40,283 nt of DNA from positions 1 to 40,283 of the forward strand of contig JAKFXR010000057.1 of NCBI GenBank assembly GCA_021731285.1. Reading direction: 5' to 3'. Positions 8,550 through 14,447 of this stretch are shown here, piece by piece. Numbering within the stretch: the first letter of the stretch is position 1; every line of letters begins with the position of its first letter. The DNA is from Polaromonas sp. Its GTDB lineage: Bacteria; Pseudomonadota; Gammaproteobacteria; Burkholderiales; Burkholderiaceae_C. A program made the translations under genes and the position numbers. Under the pieces are notes generated by a model. It made no database searches and was not told the DNA's origin. It saw only the letters and a list, made by a program, of their open reading frames with translations.

Positions 8550-9323
8550 ATGCGCGCGCCCCTGATTTCAATTTTTCGATTTGTTTTCTTGACCGCCTGT
8601 CTTGGCCTGTTGGTCGGCTGCGCACCGGGGATCCCGCTGCTGAAGCAGCTAAAAAGTGAAAACGCTCAAAGAATTGTTGTTGTCGTGGAAGACGATCCCT
8701 TCGAATACACCGTTCCGGCCTTCGCTGAGGACCCATACGTCGGTGGTGGCGTCGAAAAAGCGCTCTTCGGCGTATTCGGCGCTCTCAGTGTGCAGGCGCG
8801 ACTAGATCAAGCGCGATTGGCGCTGAATGCCGAGGCGAAGGCTCGTGGCATATCAACCAACCATCGCAAGGCTTTTGCCGAGGCTCTTGGGCAGCGTCTC
8901 AAGGAGCGGGGCGTCGCTGTGGATCTTGTGCCGGCTACGTATGGAAGAGGGTGGTTAAGCGTCGATCGCTTCTTCTACCAGCCCCGTCTCGCGGACGTCC
9001 AGAAACTTCCCAAAGAAATTCCATCGCTTTACCTCACCCTTGATTTTGGCAGTTGCACTGTGGGGCCTGTGACGCCGTGCATACGGTATTCGCTGAATTC
9101 GACAGGGGTTGTCAGTTCCCCGGGTCCTACTCAAAAGTACCGGGGCTACTCGTTCGTGGAGCCCAATCTCCATGACTTGAGCCTGGCCCCAAGCGTCCAA
9201 CGTTTCAAAAGCCTGGAGGAGGCCACCGCAAAAATCGCGGAGTTCGACGCGGCTCTGGCATCGTTAACGCCAGGAGCGGTTGACAACCTGGTGCGGGGCC
9301 TGGAAAGGGAGAGGACTAGATAG
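8550..9323 (+). CDS. Hypothetical lipoprotein (257 aa)
   Basis: The ATG at 8550 follows ctggagaggacccc, a good ribosome-binding site. The N terminus is a lipoprotein signal: MRAPLISIFRFVFLTACLGLLVGCAPG with lipobox LVGC and Cys24. The mature protein of about 233 residues has no repeats or membrane segments, and its mixed alpha/beta composition suggests a periplasmic or outer-membrane-attached globular domain. I recognise no named family. It marks the left part of the accessory region, whose codon use is less GC-rich than the housekeeping genes. Confidence 0.75.
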   Translation: MRAPLISIFRFVFLTACLGLLVGCAPGIPLLKQLKSENAQRIVVVVEDDPFEYTVPAFAEDPYVGGGVEKALFGVFGALSVQARLDQARLALNAEAKARGISTNHRKAFAEALGQRLKERGVAVDLVPATYGRGWLSVDRFFYQPRLADVQKLPKEIPSLYLTLDFGSCTVGPVTPCIRYSLNSTGVVSSPGPTQKYRGYSFVEPNLHDLSLAPSVQRFKSLEEATAKIAEFDAALASLTPGAVDNLVRGLERERTR

Positions 9324-9345
9324 TCGAGATCTGGTACGCGTGTGA

Positions 9346-9459
9346 CCGGTCGCCTTTGAAGTGCTGGCCTGCTCGCGGGAGCAGTTTGGTGAGTTCACGA
9401 AGCTCGAAGTGGCGCGCTGGAAGATTGCCGTCAAGGAATCTGACGCGTCGCTGGATTGA
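9346..9459 (+). pseudogene. Remnant of a Bug/TctC-type solute-binding protein (C-terminal end only)
   Basis: Between two stop codons lies a 37-codon frame whose text (FEVLACSREQFGEFTKLE, then VARWKIAVKESDASLD and a stop) has the pattern of the C-terminal end of tripartite tricarboxylate transporter receptors, which commonly end 'PEQFxxFIxxExAKWxxVVKxSGAxxD'. No start codon or upstream body is present, so this is a scar of a deleted gene. The family is assigned by pattern memory, not by a search. Confidence 0.6.
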
Positions 9460-9499
9460 AGCGGGTTCTGTGGGTGGACTGCTTCGATTGAGTTGTTCA

Positions 9500-9527
9500 C
9501 CCCGCATCTATTGCGGCGTTCACGTCT
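9500..9527. repeat. Direct repeat DR-A (left copy)
   Basis: A 28-bp sequence containing ccgca-tctat-tgcgg, which matches 11198-11225 at 26 of 28 positions by hand count. The two copies bracket the 40-codon gene and the winged-helix-like gene. The core is a 5-bp inverted repeat with a 5-nt spacer. Confidence 0.65.
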
Positions 9528-9561
9528 GCCTTCATTGTTTTCACCAGTCAGAAATACAAAC

Positions 9562-9588
9562 AGCCCCTGATGAAATCCATCAGGGGCT
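9562..9588 (-). terminator. Strong hairpin, probable terminator of the 40-codon gene
   Basis: An 11-bp perfect stem, agcccctgatg (9562-9572) with catcaggggct (9578-9588), loop aaatc. It lies 32 nt beyond the stop of the small minus-strand gene and on that strand is followed by a moderately U-rich stretch (gtttgtattt). This fits a terminator. Confidence 0.55.
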
Positions 9589-9620
9589 GAACCACTTGCG
9601 TGGAAGGTCGTGCTTAACTA

Positions 9621-9743
9621 TTAGACAAACAGTTCGAGCTGACCGGGGTGAGAGCGAAAGTGTTGGCATACATGCTCGGTCCTGCCGAAACGGAACCGCG
9701 TGTAAGCGCGCACAAAGATGCTCCTGAGCCGGGAGTAACGCAT
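9621..9743 (-). CDS. Small uncharacterised basic protein (40 aa)
   Basis: The ATG at 9743 is preceded by aaaggaggacgcc, a near-perfect Shine-Dalgarno at ideal spacing. It opens a 40-codon frame (MRYSRLRSIFVRAYTRF..., ending QLELFV) closed by tandem stops (TAA then TAG). The product is strongly basic and aromatic, with one Cys and three His (HVCQHF and SH), and has no clear membrane span. The unit is complete: an operator-like inverted repeat with a -10-like TATAGT at 9797-9820 upstream, and a hairpin at 9562-9588 downstream. I do not recognise a family. The case rests on the RBS and flanking signals. Confidence 0.6.
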   Translation of the reverse strand: MRYSRLRSIFVRAYTRFRFGRTEHVCQHFRSHPGQLELFV

Positions 9744-9796
9744 GGCGTCCTCCTTTCTAGGTAGATGTACCGGGGAGCATCTTGTTGCCTACAACG

Positions 9797-9820
9797 GCCT
9801 GACACTATAAAATGTCAGGC
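9797..9820. promoter_or_regulatory. 8-bp perfect inverted repeat enclosing a -10-like box
   Basis: gcctgaca (9797-9804) and tgtcaggc (9813-9820) are exact complements around ctataaaa. On minus the loop reads ttttatag, giving TATAGT as a -10 candidate for the 40-codon gene. On plus, ttgcct (9785-9790) lies 17 nt from taaaat (9808-9813). A repressor bound here would block either promoter. Confidence 0.5.
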
Positions 9821-9834
9821 TGACCTACCATAGT

Positions 9835-9853
9835 CTCGGTGTAGCGCAGTCGG
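9835..9853 (+). other. tRNA-like 5' fragment
   Basis: ctcggtgtagcgcagtcgg matches the first 19 nt of the tRNA-Thr gene at 13116-13191 at 16 of 19 positions (acceptor 5' strand and D arm). The rest of a tRNA (anticodon arm, TTCGA T-loop, CCA) is not found. It may be a decayed tRNA or a chance match. Confidence 0.3.
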
Positions 9854-9886
9854 ATCCAGCTCCTACTAGCCTTTACCGTTGAAATG

Positions 9887-9924
9887 ACCCACTAGATCCC
9901 GCCAAGGACCTTGTGGGTTTTTTC
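9887..9924 (+). terminator. Possible Rho-independent terminator
   Basis: acccac (9887-9892) pairs with gtgggt (9913-9918), followed by a run of six T (9918-9923). The loop is 20 nt and holds a small aagg/cctt pairing. It points in the plus direction and could end a short RNA starting near 9820. Confidence 0.45.
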
Positions 9925-9959
9925 ATGCCCACCAGCGGATCATCTCACCAGTATCGCGA

Positions 9960-9975
9960 TTTTGAACGTTCAAAA
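9960..9975. promoter_or_regulatory. 16-bp perfect palindrome, candidate operator
   Basis: ttttgaacgttcaaaa is a perfect 16-bp palindrome with the core GAACGTTC, about 104 bp before the start of the winged-helix-like gene. It is a plausible dimeric-repressor site, possibly for autoregulation by that gene. The binding protein is not known. Confidence 0.45.
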
Positions 9976-10078
9976 AGCCACTGTCAAGGCTAATTTGATG
10001 GCGGAGGAATAAAAAGGCCAAAATAAGCCAGTCTTGCGCTAGAATTTGGTTTTCCTCATCAAGCCGAAGGGGCACATC

Positions 10079-11029
10079 ATGGCCAATGAAGTCGCAGTTG
10101 GGAGCGGTACTACAGCGCGCCGAGTAAATACTCGGGGCATTTCTTACCCCTCGACAAACATCGGTGCAGCAATCAATCTTGCTCGGAAGTACTTTGACGC
10201 TGAGCGTAAGTCTGAGGCTCCCGTAGGCGCCGCGATTGGTCATTTCGGCTATTCAGAGTCTAGTAGTGGCGGACGCCAGGCTATTTCAACATTATTGCAA
10301 TTTGGGCTATTCGAAGACATCGGTCGCGGCCATGATCGCCACGTCAAGCTCACAGACAACGCCTTAACAGTTCTCTTGGCCGAGCCCGAGGGGGAGGACT
10401 ACTATCGTGCGATACGAGCTTGTGTGGGTTCCCCCAAAATCTATCAAGAACTCTTCCGAAAATGGCCTGATGCGCTCCCCTCAGATCAAACCATTTCGTT
10501 CTTTCTGACAAAGGATAAAAATTTTAATGTGAGTGCCATTCCAGATTTTCTAAAAGATTTGAGGGTGTCTATTTCTCTGGCAGGAGTGGAACATCCCGGA
10601 GAGTTGCTTGCATCTGCAGAGGAGTCTGAGCAGGTTTTGGTTACAAAAATGAATTTTGTAGGTGACATTGTCCGGCGACAACGCGAGGCCCAAGGACGGA
10701 CGATGCAAATTTCGCACACCGGTCCCTTAACCTTCGGGAATGCGCGACGCCCAAACGGAAATCAAGACGACAGCACGCTCGGTTCTTTTGGTTTTGATGA
10801 GTCCCAAAAGTATTCGACCCCCTTAATCGATGCTCCGTCGGTTTCTGGTAAATCGAATGAACGGGAATGGATGCGCGGAAGTTTGTCTAAGAGTTCTGAA
10901 TTTAGGATTAGCGTAAGTGGGCCGATTACCGGCCGTGAGGTGGGACGATTGATCAAGCTGCTCGAAGCACAAAAAGAAGTGCTGGAAGATGATTCGAGCG
11001 CCGATGACAACAATTCACCAACGGATTAG
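10079..11029 (+). CDS. Uncharacterised protein with predicted N-terminal winged-helix-like domain
   Basis: 316 residues from the ATG at 10079 (gaagggg RBS); an upstream GTG at 10046 is less likely. The N-terminal 100 or so residues (NIGAAINLARKYFDAERKS, AIGHFGYSESSSGGRQAIS, TLLQFGLFEDIGRGHDRHVKLTD) have the rhythm of a winged helix: helix, helix, then a wing ending in a 'KLTDNA' type strand. A central helical part (100-215) precedes a Ser/Gly-rich linker. The C terminus (RISVSGPITGREVGRLIKLLEAQKEVLEDD) looks like a short interaction helix. It may regulate or cooperate with the downstream PRTase/NADAR pair, but 294 bp separate them. Codon use is clearly AT-richer than the flanking genes, suggesting transfer. 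No named family recognised. Confidence 0.7.
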   Translation: MANEVAVGSGTTARRVNTRGISYPSTNIGAAINLARKYFDAERKSEAPVGAAIGHFGYSESSSGGRQAISTLLQFGLFEDIGRGHDRHVKLTDNALTVLLAEPEGEDYYRAIRACVGSPKIYQELFRKWPDALPSDQTISFFLTKDKNFNVSAIPDFLKDLRVSISLAGVEHPGELLASAEESEQVLVTKMNFVGDIVRRQREAQGRTMQISHTGPLTFGNARRPNGNQDDSTLGSFGFDESQKYSTPLIDAPSVSGKSNEREWMRGSLSKSSEFRISVSGPITGREVGRLIKLLEAQKEVLEDDSSADDNNSPTD

Positions 11030-11197
11030 ATTTCTCTTTCAGGGGTGATTCGGTCGTAGGGCGAGGCAGCACGACCAGCACCAGAGAAGTCAATCGAATC
11101 TCATCCTTGTATTCAGACGCGATGCTTGGAATCAATCCTGAGTGTTTAGCGTTTCCCGGGGAAATCAATACGGTTAGGTGACCCTATTGAGAAGATG

Positions 11198-11225
11198 CCC
11201 CGCATCAATTGCGGCGTTCACTTCT
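11198..11225. repeat. Direct repeat DR-A (right copy)
   Basis: ccccgcatcaattgcggcgttcacttct-type sequence matching 9500-9527 at 26 of 28 positions. The core is ccgca-tcaat-tgcgg. It lies between the winged-helix-like gene and the PRTase gene; the rest of the 294-bp gap holds no convincing ORF. Confidence 0.65.
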
Positions 11226-11292
11226 CTCGGAGTTGTCCTCAACGAGGGTAAACCGTAACCTCATTCGAATGGAGCATGACTACATCCGGCTA

Positions 11293-11314
11293 CATTTGGT
11301 TATAAAACCAAATG
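11293..11314. promoter_or_regulatory. 8-bp perfect inverted repeat around TATAAA, upstream of the PRTase gene
   Basis: catttggt (11293-11300) and accaaatg (11307-11314) flank tataaa (11301-11306). The right arm runs straight into the Shine-Dalgarno gggagg (11314-11319), with the ATG at 11324. It may be an operator over the -10 box, or an mRNA hairpin that limits ribosome access. Its left half-site atttggtt also occurs before the winged-helix-like gene (10044-10051). Confidence 0.5.
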
Positions 11315-11323
11315 GGAGGTTCC

Positions 11324-12358
11324 ATGACTCGAGAAATGCTTGTTCAATCCATCGCCAATACGATCAGCACGTATAGGACTGGAGAGCTTCAGCAACCAGA
11401 TGCGACACATGTGGACAGATGGGCGTCGCAGTTTACGCAAGCGAATCAACTCGCATTCCTTCGTGAGTTCGACCACGTAATCAAACAGACATTTCTTACT
11501 GAAGCAACCATTTCTTCTTTCATAGACTTGCTTGCGACCAACCCTGCGCTGACGGGAAATAATCCGGCAGACTACTGGTCTAAGGCTAATGTGCTGAACA
11601 TTCAAAAAGTGGGGCTTAGCCAGCGATCAATGGTCGGCATTTTTGAGAGGGTGATTCAAAGTAAGTTTGGAATCGCAAACCTACAGACGTCTCACCCTGA
11701 GGGAGAATTCATTTACTTGGATGATGTCATTTTCACAGGCACGAGAATAGGTAATGACTTATCGAGTTGGATTGAAACATCCGCTCCGCAAGTCGCGAAA
11801 CTCCACATCGTCGTTGCTGGTTGGCATTTGTTCGGCCGATTTGGTGCGGGAAGAAAAATCGACGCAGCTATAGCGGCGTCAAAGAAAAAAATCGAGGTGC
11901 ATTTCTGGTCGATTGAGCGTTTTCGCTTCGAGGATCGAAAGTACTATCGGATTAACGCGCAGGTGCTTGTACCTTCAGCAATTCCCGACTCTCAGGTCGT
12001 GCGAGATTATCTGGCCCAAGAAACGAAGTACCCGTTGCAACTGAGACCATTAGGTGGACAGCCAGGCATCTTTTCTTCAGAGGCGGCGCGCAGTTTGTTG
12101 GAATCCGAATTTTTGATTGCGGGCGCTTCGATACGATCTCGGGGATCGATGTCCAATGTATGGCGGCCATTAGGGTTTGGATACTTCGGGGTTGGATTCG
12201 GCGGGCTGGTGGTCACGCACCGGAATTGCCCTAATAATTGCCCTCTAGCCATGTGGTGGGGCGATCCAACGAAGACCACTGGCGCCTTGGCTTGGTATCC
12301 ACTTCTGGCCCGCGACGGAAATTCATCGGCAAAAAATGTCTTCAGTAGATTCTCCTAA
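11324..12358 (+). CDS. Phosphoribosyltransferase-like protein of conflict systems (PRTase-CE type)
   Basis: 344 residues from the ATG at 11324, spaced 4 nt after gggaggt. The PRPP-binding loop of a type I phosphoribosyltransferase is seen at 131-142 (YLDDVIFTGTRI: hydrophobics, two acidic residues, then TGT). Upstream, VGLSQRSMVGIFE (97-108) and a helical N terminus of about 90 residues fit the PRTase-CE family described from comparative genomics by the Aravind group. The C-terminal segment NCPNNCPLAMWWG (301-313) followed by AWYPLLAR (323-330) is a further conserved-looking block. The catalysed reaction is unknown; nucleotide or base chemistry with PRPP is inferred only from the fold. It overlaps the NADAR gene by 23 nt, so the two are translationally coupled. 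Codon use is AT-richer than the genome around it. Confidence 0.8.
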   Translation: MTREMLVQSIANTISTYRTGELQQPDATHVDRWASQFTQANQLAFLREFDHVIKQTFLTEATISSFIDLLATNPALTGNNPADYWSKANVLNIQKVGLSQRSMVGIFERVIQSKFGIANLQTSHPEGEFIYLDDVIFTGTRIGNDLSSWIETSAPQVAKLHIVVAGWHLFGRFGAGRKIDAAIAASKKKIEVHFWSIERFRFEDRKYYRINAQVLVPSAIPDSQVVRDYLAQETKYPLQLRPLGGQPGIFSSEAARSLLESEFLIAGASIRSRGSMSNVWRPLGFGYFGVGFGGLVVTHRNCPNNCPLAMWWGDPTKTTGALAWYPLLARDGNSSAKNVFSRFS

Positions 12359-12992
12359 TCAATCTGAACCTAACTCAAGAGACCTGAGGCGCTACAAGCG
12401 CGCTGACTGCGTGGTGGTGTTTAAAACTAAGGAGGATTGGGGCGGTCTGTCGAACATGGCAGGAGGTTACCCTCTGTATGTAAACGATGTCCGGATTCTT
12501 ACGACTGAAGCGCTTTACCAAGCCTGTCGTTATCCACACCTAGCGAATGTGCAACGAACGATCATTCAGCAGACGAGCCCAATGACTGCGAAGATGAAGG
12601 GGAAACCGTTTCGTAGTGAGACCCGACCTGATTGGGAATTGGTTAAATACAAGATCATGCGATGGTGTCTGAGGGTAAAGCTTGCTCAGAACTACCAAGA
12701 GTTTTCTCGTTTACTACTTGCGACGCGTGGACGCGACATCGTGGAACAGTCAAGCAAAGATGACTATTGGGGTGCCAAAGTGACCGAAGATGGCGAAGAG
12801 TTAGTGGGTGAGAACGTGCTGGGCCGATTGCTAATGGGGTTACGTCAGAGACTGACTGACGACACCCTAGAAACTTTACTGACTGTTGAACCGCTACCCA
12901 TTCCAGACTTTAAGCTTTTTGAGTGTTCAATAGACACGGTTGTGCCGCGAGAGCGCAAACTTGAGCCACACATCAATCCTCCCCTCTTTTAA
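12336..12992 (+). CDS. NADAR-family protein (YbiA/RibX-like ADP-ribose N-glycosidase)
   Basis: 218 residues. The NADAR motifs appear in order: GGLSN (36-40), TEALYQACRYP (57-67, with E58 and Q62), PMTAK (82-86), W100 and M108, QN (118-119), DDYWGAK (142-148) and GENVLGRLLM (158-167). NADAR proteins hydrolyse the N-glycosidic bond of ADP-ribosylated guanine and of riboflavin-pathway intermediates. From memory of published work, some reverse ADP-ribosylation of nucleic acid guanine by DarT-like toxins. Here it is the second gene of an overlapping pair with a PRTase-CE protein, so it probably serves a nucleotide-centred defence or antitoxin role rather than riboflavin synthesis. No DarT-type ADP-ribosyltransferase is visible in the window. 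Confidence 0.85.
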   Translation: MSSVDSPNQSEPNSRDLRRYKRADCVVVFKTKEDWGGLSNMAGGYPLYVNDVRILTTEALYQACRYPHLANVQRTIIQQTSPMTAKMKGKPFRSETRPDWELVKYKIMRWCLRVKLAQNYQEFSRLLLATRGRDIVEQSSKDDYWGAKVTEDGEELVGENVLGRLLMGLRQRLTDDTLETLLTVEPLPIPDFKLFECSIDTVVPRERKLEPHINPPLF

Positions 12993-13020
12993 GTTTCCAG
13001 TGTTGAGAATTGGTTAGAAA

Positions 13021-13055
13021 AACAAAAAAGCCCTCAATTGAGGGCTTTTGCTTTA
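13021..13055. terminator. Bidirectional terminator
   Basis: agccctcaattgagggct (13029-13046) is a perfect palindrome flanked by an A-rich run on the left and tttt on the right. It can end the PRTase-NADAR transcript on plus and the tRNA-Thr transcript on minus. Confidence 0.8.
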
Positions 13056-13115
13056 AGAGAGACCAACTGTCATCAGTTGTCTTCAGTAATCACTATCGCA
13101 TTTGACTGCGAAAAA

Positions 13116-13191
13116 TGGTGCCGGAGAGATGAATCGAACACCCGACCTTCTCATTACGAATGAGCTGCTCTACCGACTGAGCTACACCGGC
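13116..13191 (-). tRNA. tRNA-Thr (anticodon CGT)
   Basis: A 76-nt gene with encoded CCA. The minus strand starts gccggtgtagctcagtcgg (acceptor and D arm), has the anticodon loop ttcgtaa (anticodon CGT) between ctca/tgag, the T-loop ttcgatt, and ends ctccggcacca. The acceptor has one T-T mismatch at pair 6-67. The equivalent E. coli gene, thrW, is a known phage attachment site. Here the 3' end faces the accessory region, though no second copy of that 3' end was found in the window. Confidence 0.93.
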
Positions 13192-13215
13192 ATTGGTGTG
13201 GAAGTTAGCCTCAAA

Positions 13216-14232
13216 TTATAGCTTGGCGTGGTAGCTGGTCACTCGCTCGACCTCGTTCTTCGAGCCCAGGATCACGCTGACGCGCTCGTGCAATTTGCCG
13301 GGCTGGATGTCCAGAATGCGCTGCTTGCCGTTGGTGGCCATGCCGCCTGCTTGTTCAATCAGCCAGCTCATGGGGTTGGCCTCGTACATCAGGCGCAGCT
13401 TGCCGGCTTTCTCGGGCTCGCGCTTGTCCCAGGGGTACATGAAGATGCCGCCGCGGCACAAGATGCGGTGCACGTCGGCCACCATCGCGGCCACCCAGCG
13501 CATGTTGAAGTCCTTGCCGCGCGGTCCGTCCTTGCCGGCCAGGCATTCGTCGATGTAGCGTTTGACGGGTTCGTCCCAGTGCCGCATGTTGCTCATGTTG
13601 ATGGCAAATTCCTGCGTGTCTTCGGGAATGGTCACGTTCTCTTCGATCAGCACAAACGAGCCCTGCTCGCGGTCCAGGGTGAACATGGCCACGCCGTCGC
13701 CCACTGTCAGCACCAGCGTGGTTTGCGGGCCATAGATGCAGTAGCCTGCCGCCACCTGTTTGTTGCCGGCCTGCAGAAAATCGCCCTCGTCCACACCGCG
13801 GTCGTCTTCAGGCATCTTGAGCACGCTGAAGATGGTGCCAATGCTGACGTTGATGTCGATGTTGCTCGAACCATCGAGTGGGTCAAACAGCAGCAGGTAC
13901 TCGCCCTGGGGATAGCGGTTGGGCACCACGTAGATGCTGTCCATTTCTTCCGACGCCATGGCCGCCAGGTGGCCGCCCCATTCGTTGGCCTCGATCAGCA
14001 CCTCGTTGGCGATGATGTCCAGTTTTTTCTGTACCTCGCCCTGCACGTTCTCGCTGCCTGCCGTGCCCATGATGCTGTTCTCGCCGCCAAGTGCGCCCTT
14101 GTTGACGGCCTGGCTGATGCTTTTGCAGGCGCGGGCCACCACTTCGAGCAGCAGGCGCAACTGCGAAGGGATGTGGCCTTCCATGCGCTGCTGCTCGACG
14201 AGGTAGCGGGTGAGGGATATTTTTTGGGACAT
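13216..14232 (-). CDS. fbp: Fructose-1,6-bisphosphatase, class I
   Basis: 338 residues from the ATG at 14232 (aaggag RBS); a frame upstream to 14253 is unlikely. Metal-binding and catalytic motifs: [21 protein letters not shown] (the DPLDGSS box) and the later [37 protein letters not shown]. It removes the 1-phosphate from fructose 1,6-bisphosphate in gluconeogenesis (and the Calvin cycle where present), in the cytoplasm. It lies just left of the pepN gene with an R2 repeat cluster between them. No oddities in the reading frame. Confidence 0.97.
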   Translation of the reverse strand: MSQKISLTRYLVEQQRMEGHIPSQLRLLLEVVARACKSISQAVNKGALGGENSIMGTAGSENVQGEVQKKLDIIANEVLIEANEWGGHLAAMASEEMDSIYVVPNRYPQGEYLLLFDPLDGSSNIDINVSIGTIFSVLKMPEDDRGVDEGDFLQAGNKQVAAGYCIYGPQTTLVLTVGDGVAMFTLDREQGSFVLIEENVTIPEDTQEFAINMSNMRHWDEPVKRYIDECLAGKDGPRGKDFNMRWVAAMVADVHRILCRGGIFMYPWDKREPEKAGKLRLMYEANPMSWLIEQAGGMATNGKQRILDIQPGKLHERVSVILGSKNEVERVTSYHAKL

Positions 14233-14248
14233 GGGGGCTCCTTGGTTG

Positions 14249-14274
14249 GTCATCCCGGACTTGATCCGGGATCC
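14249..14274. repeat. R2 palindromic repeat
   Basis: gtcatcccggacttgatccgggatcc-type palindrome (cccgga/tccggg arms), immediately upstream of the fbp start region. Similar copies lie near 14371, 17191 and 18532. REP-like intergenic repeat; no function shown. Confidence 0.7.
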
Positions 14275-14370
14275 AGGTATTGCTTAAAAAATTTCATGCG
14301 TCATCTGTCGTGTGTCATTGCCGGCCGGTCCGCCATCCCTGCGCTGACACCTGCATTTGGGGTTTGCCGG

Positions 14371-14439
14371 CATGGATCCCGGATCGAGTCCGGGATGACA
14401 GGCGAAGTCCGGGATGACAGGCGGGAGACCGGGATGACA
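14371..14439. repeat. R2 palindromic repeat with tandem cgggatgaca units
   Basis: catggatcccggatcgagtccgggatgaca is followed by two further copies of (c)cgggatgacaggcg-like sequence. The repeat has expanded in tandem at the 3' end of pepN (which stops at 14448). Confidence 0.65.
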
Positions 14440-14447
14440 TCCATTTG

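Noticed and set aside
9614..9805. 63-codon minus-strand frame over the 40-codon gene
   Set aside because: A different frame from the one behind the strong Shine-Dalgarno at 9743. It begins inside the inverted repeat and has no RBS.
9871..9900. Possible IS21-type terminal sequence (ttgaaatgaccca)
   Set aside because: Only a short partial similarity from memory, with no second end and no transposase. Better left as part of the terminator-like hairpin.
9923..10243. 106-codon minus-strand frame over the winged-helix gene start
   Set aside because: It overlaps a gene with a good RBS. The last 50 residues (WLILAFLFLRHQISLDSG) look protein-like and could be a remnant, but there is no start or upstream support.
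11038..11190. Small frames in the gap after the winged-helix gene
   Set aside because: No RBS, no conserved text, and frames shorter than 75 codons overlapping the upstream gene end.
13116..13191. Duplicate tRNA-Thr 3' end as an att site
   Set aside because: A scan by eye of 8000-13100 found no copy of the tRNA 3' half. Only a weak 5'-end-like match at 9835 exists, in the opposite orientation.
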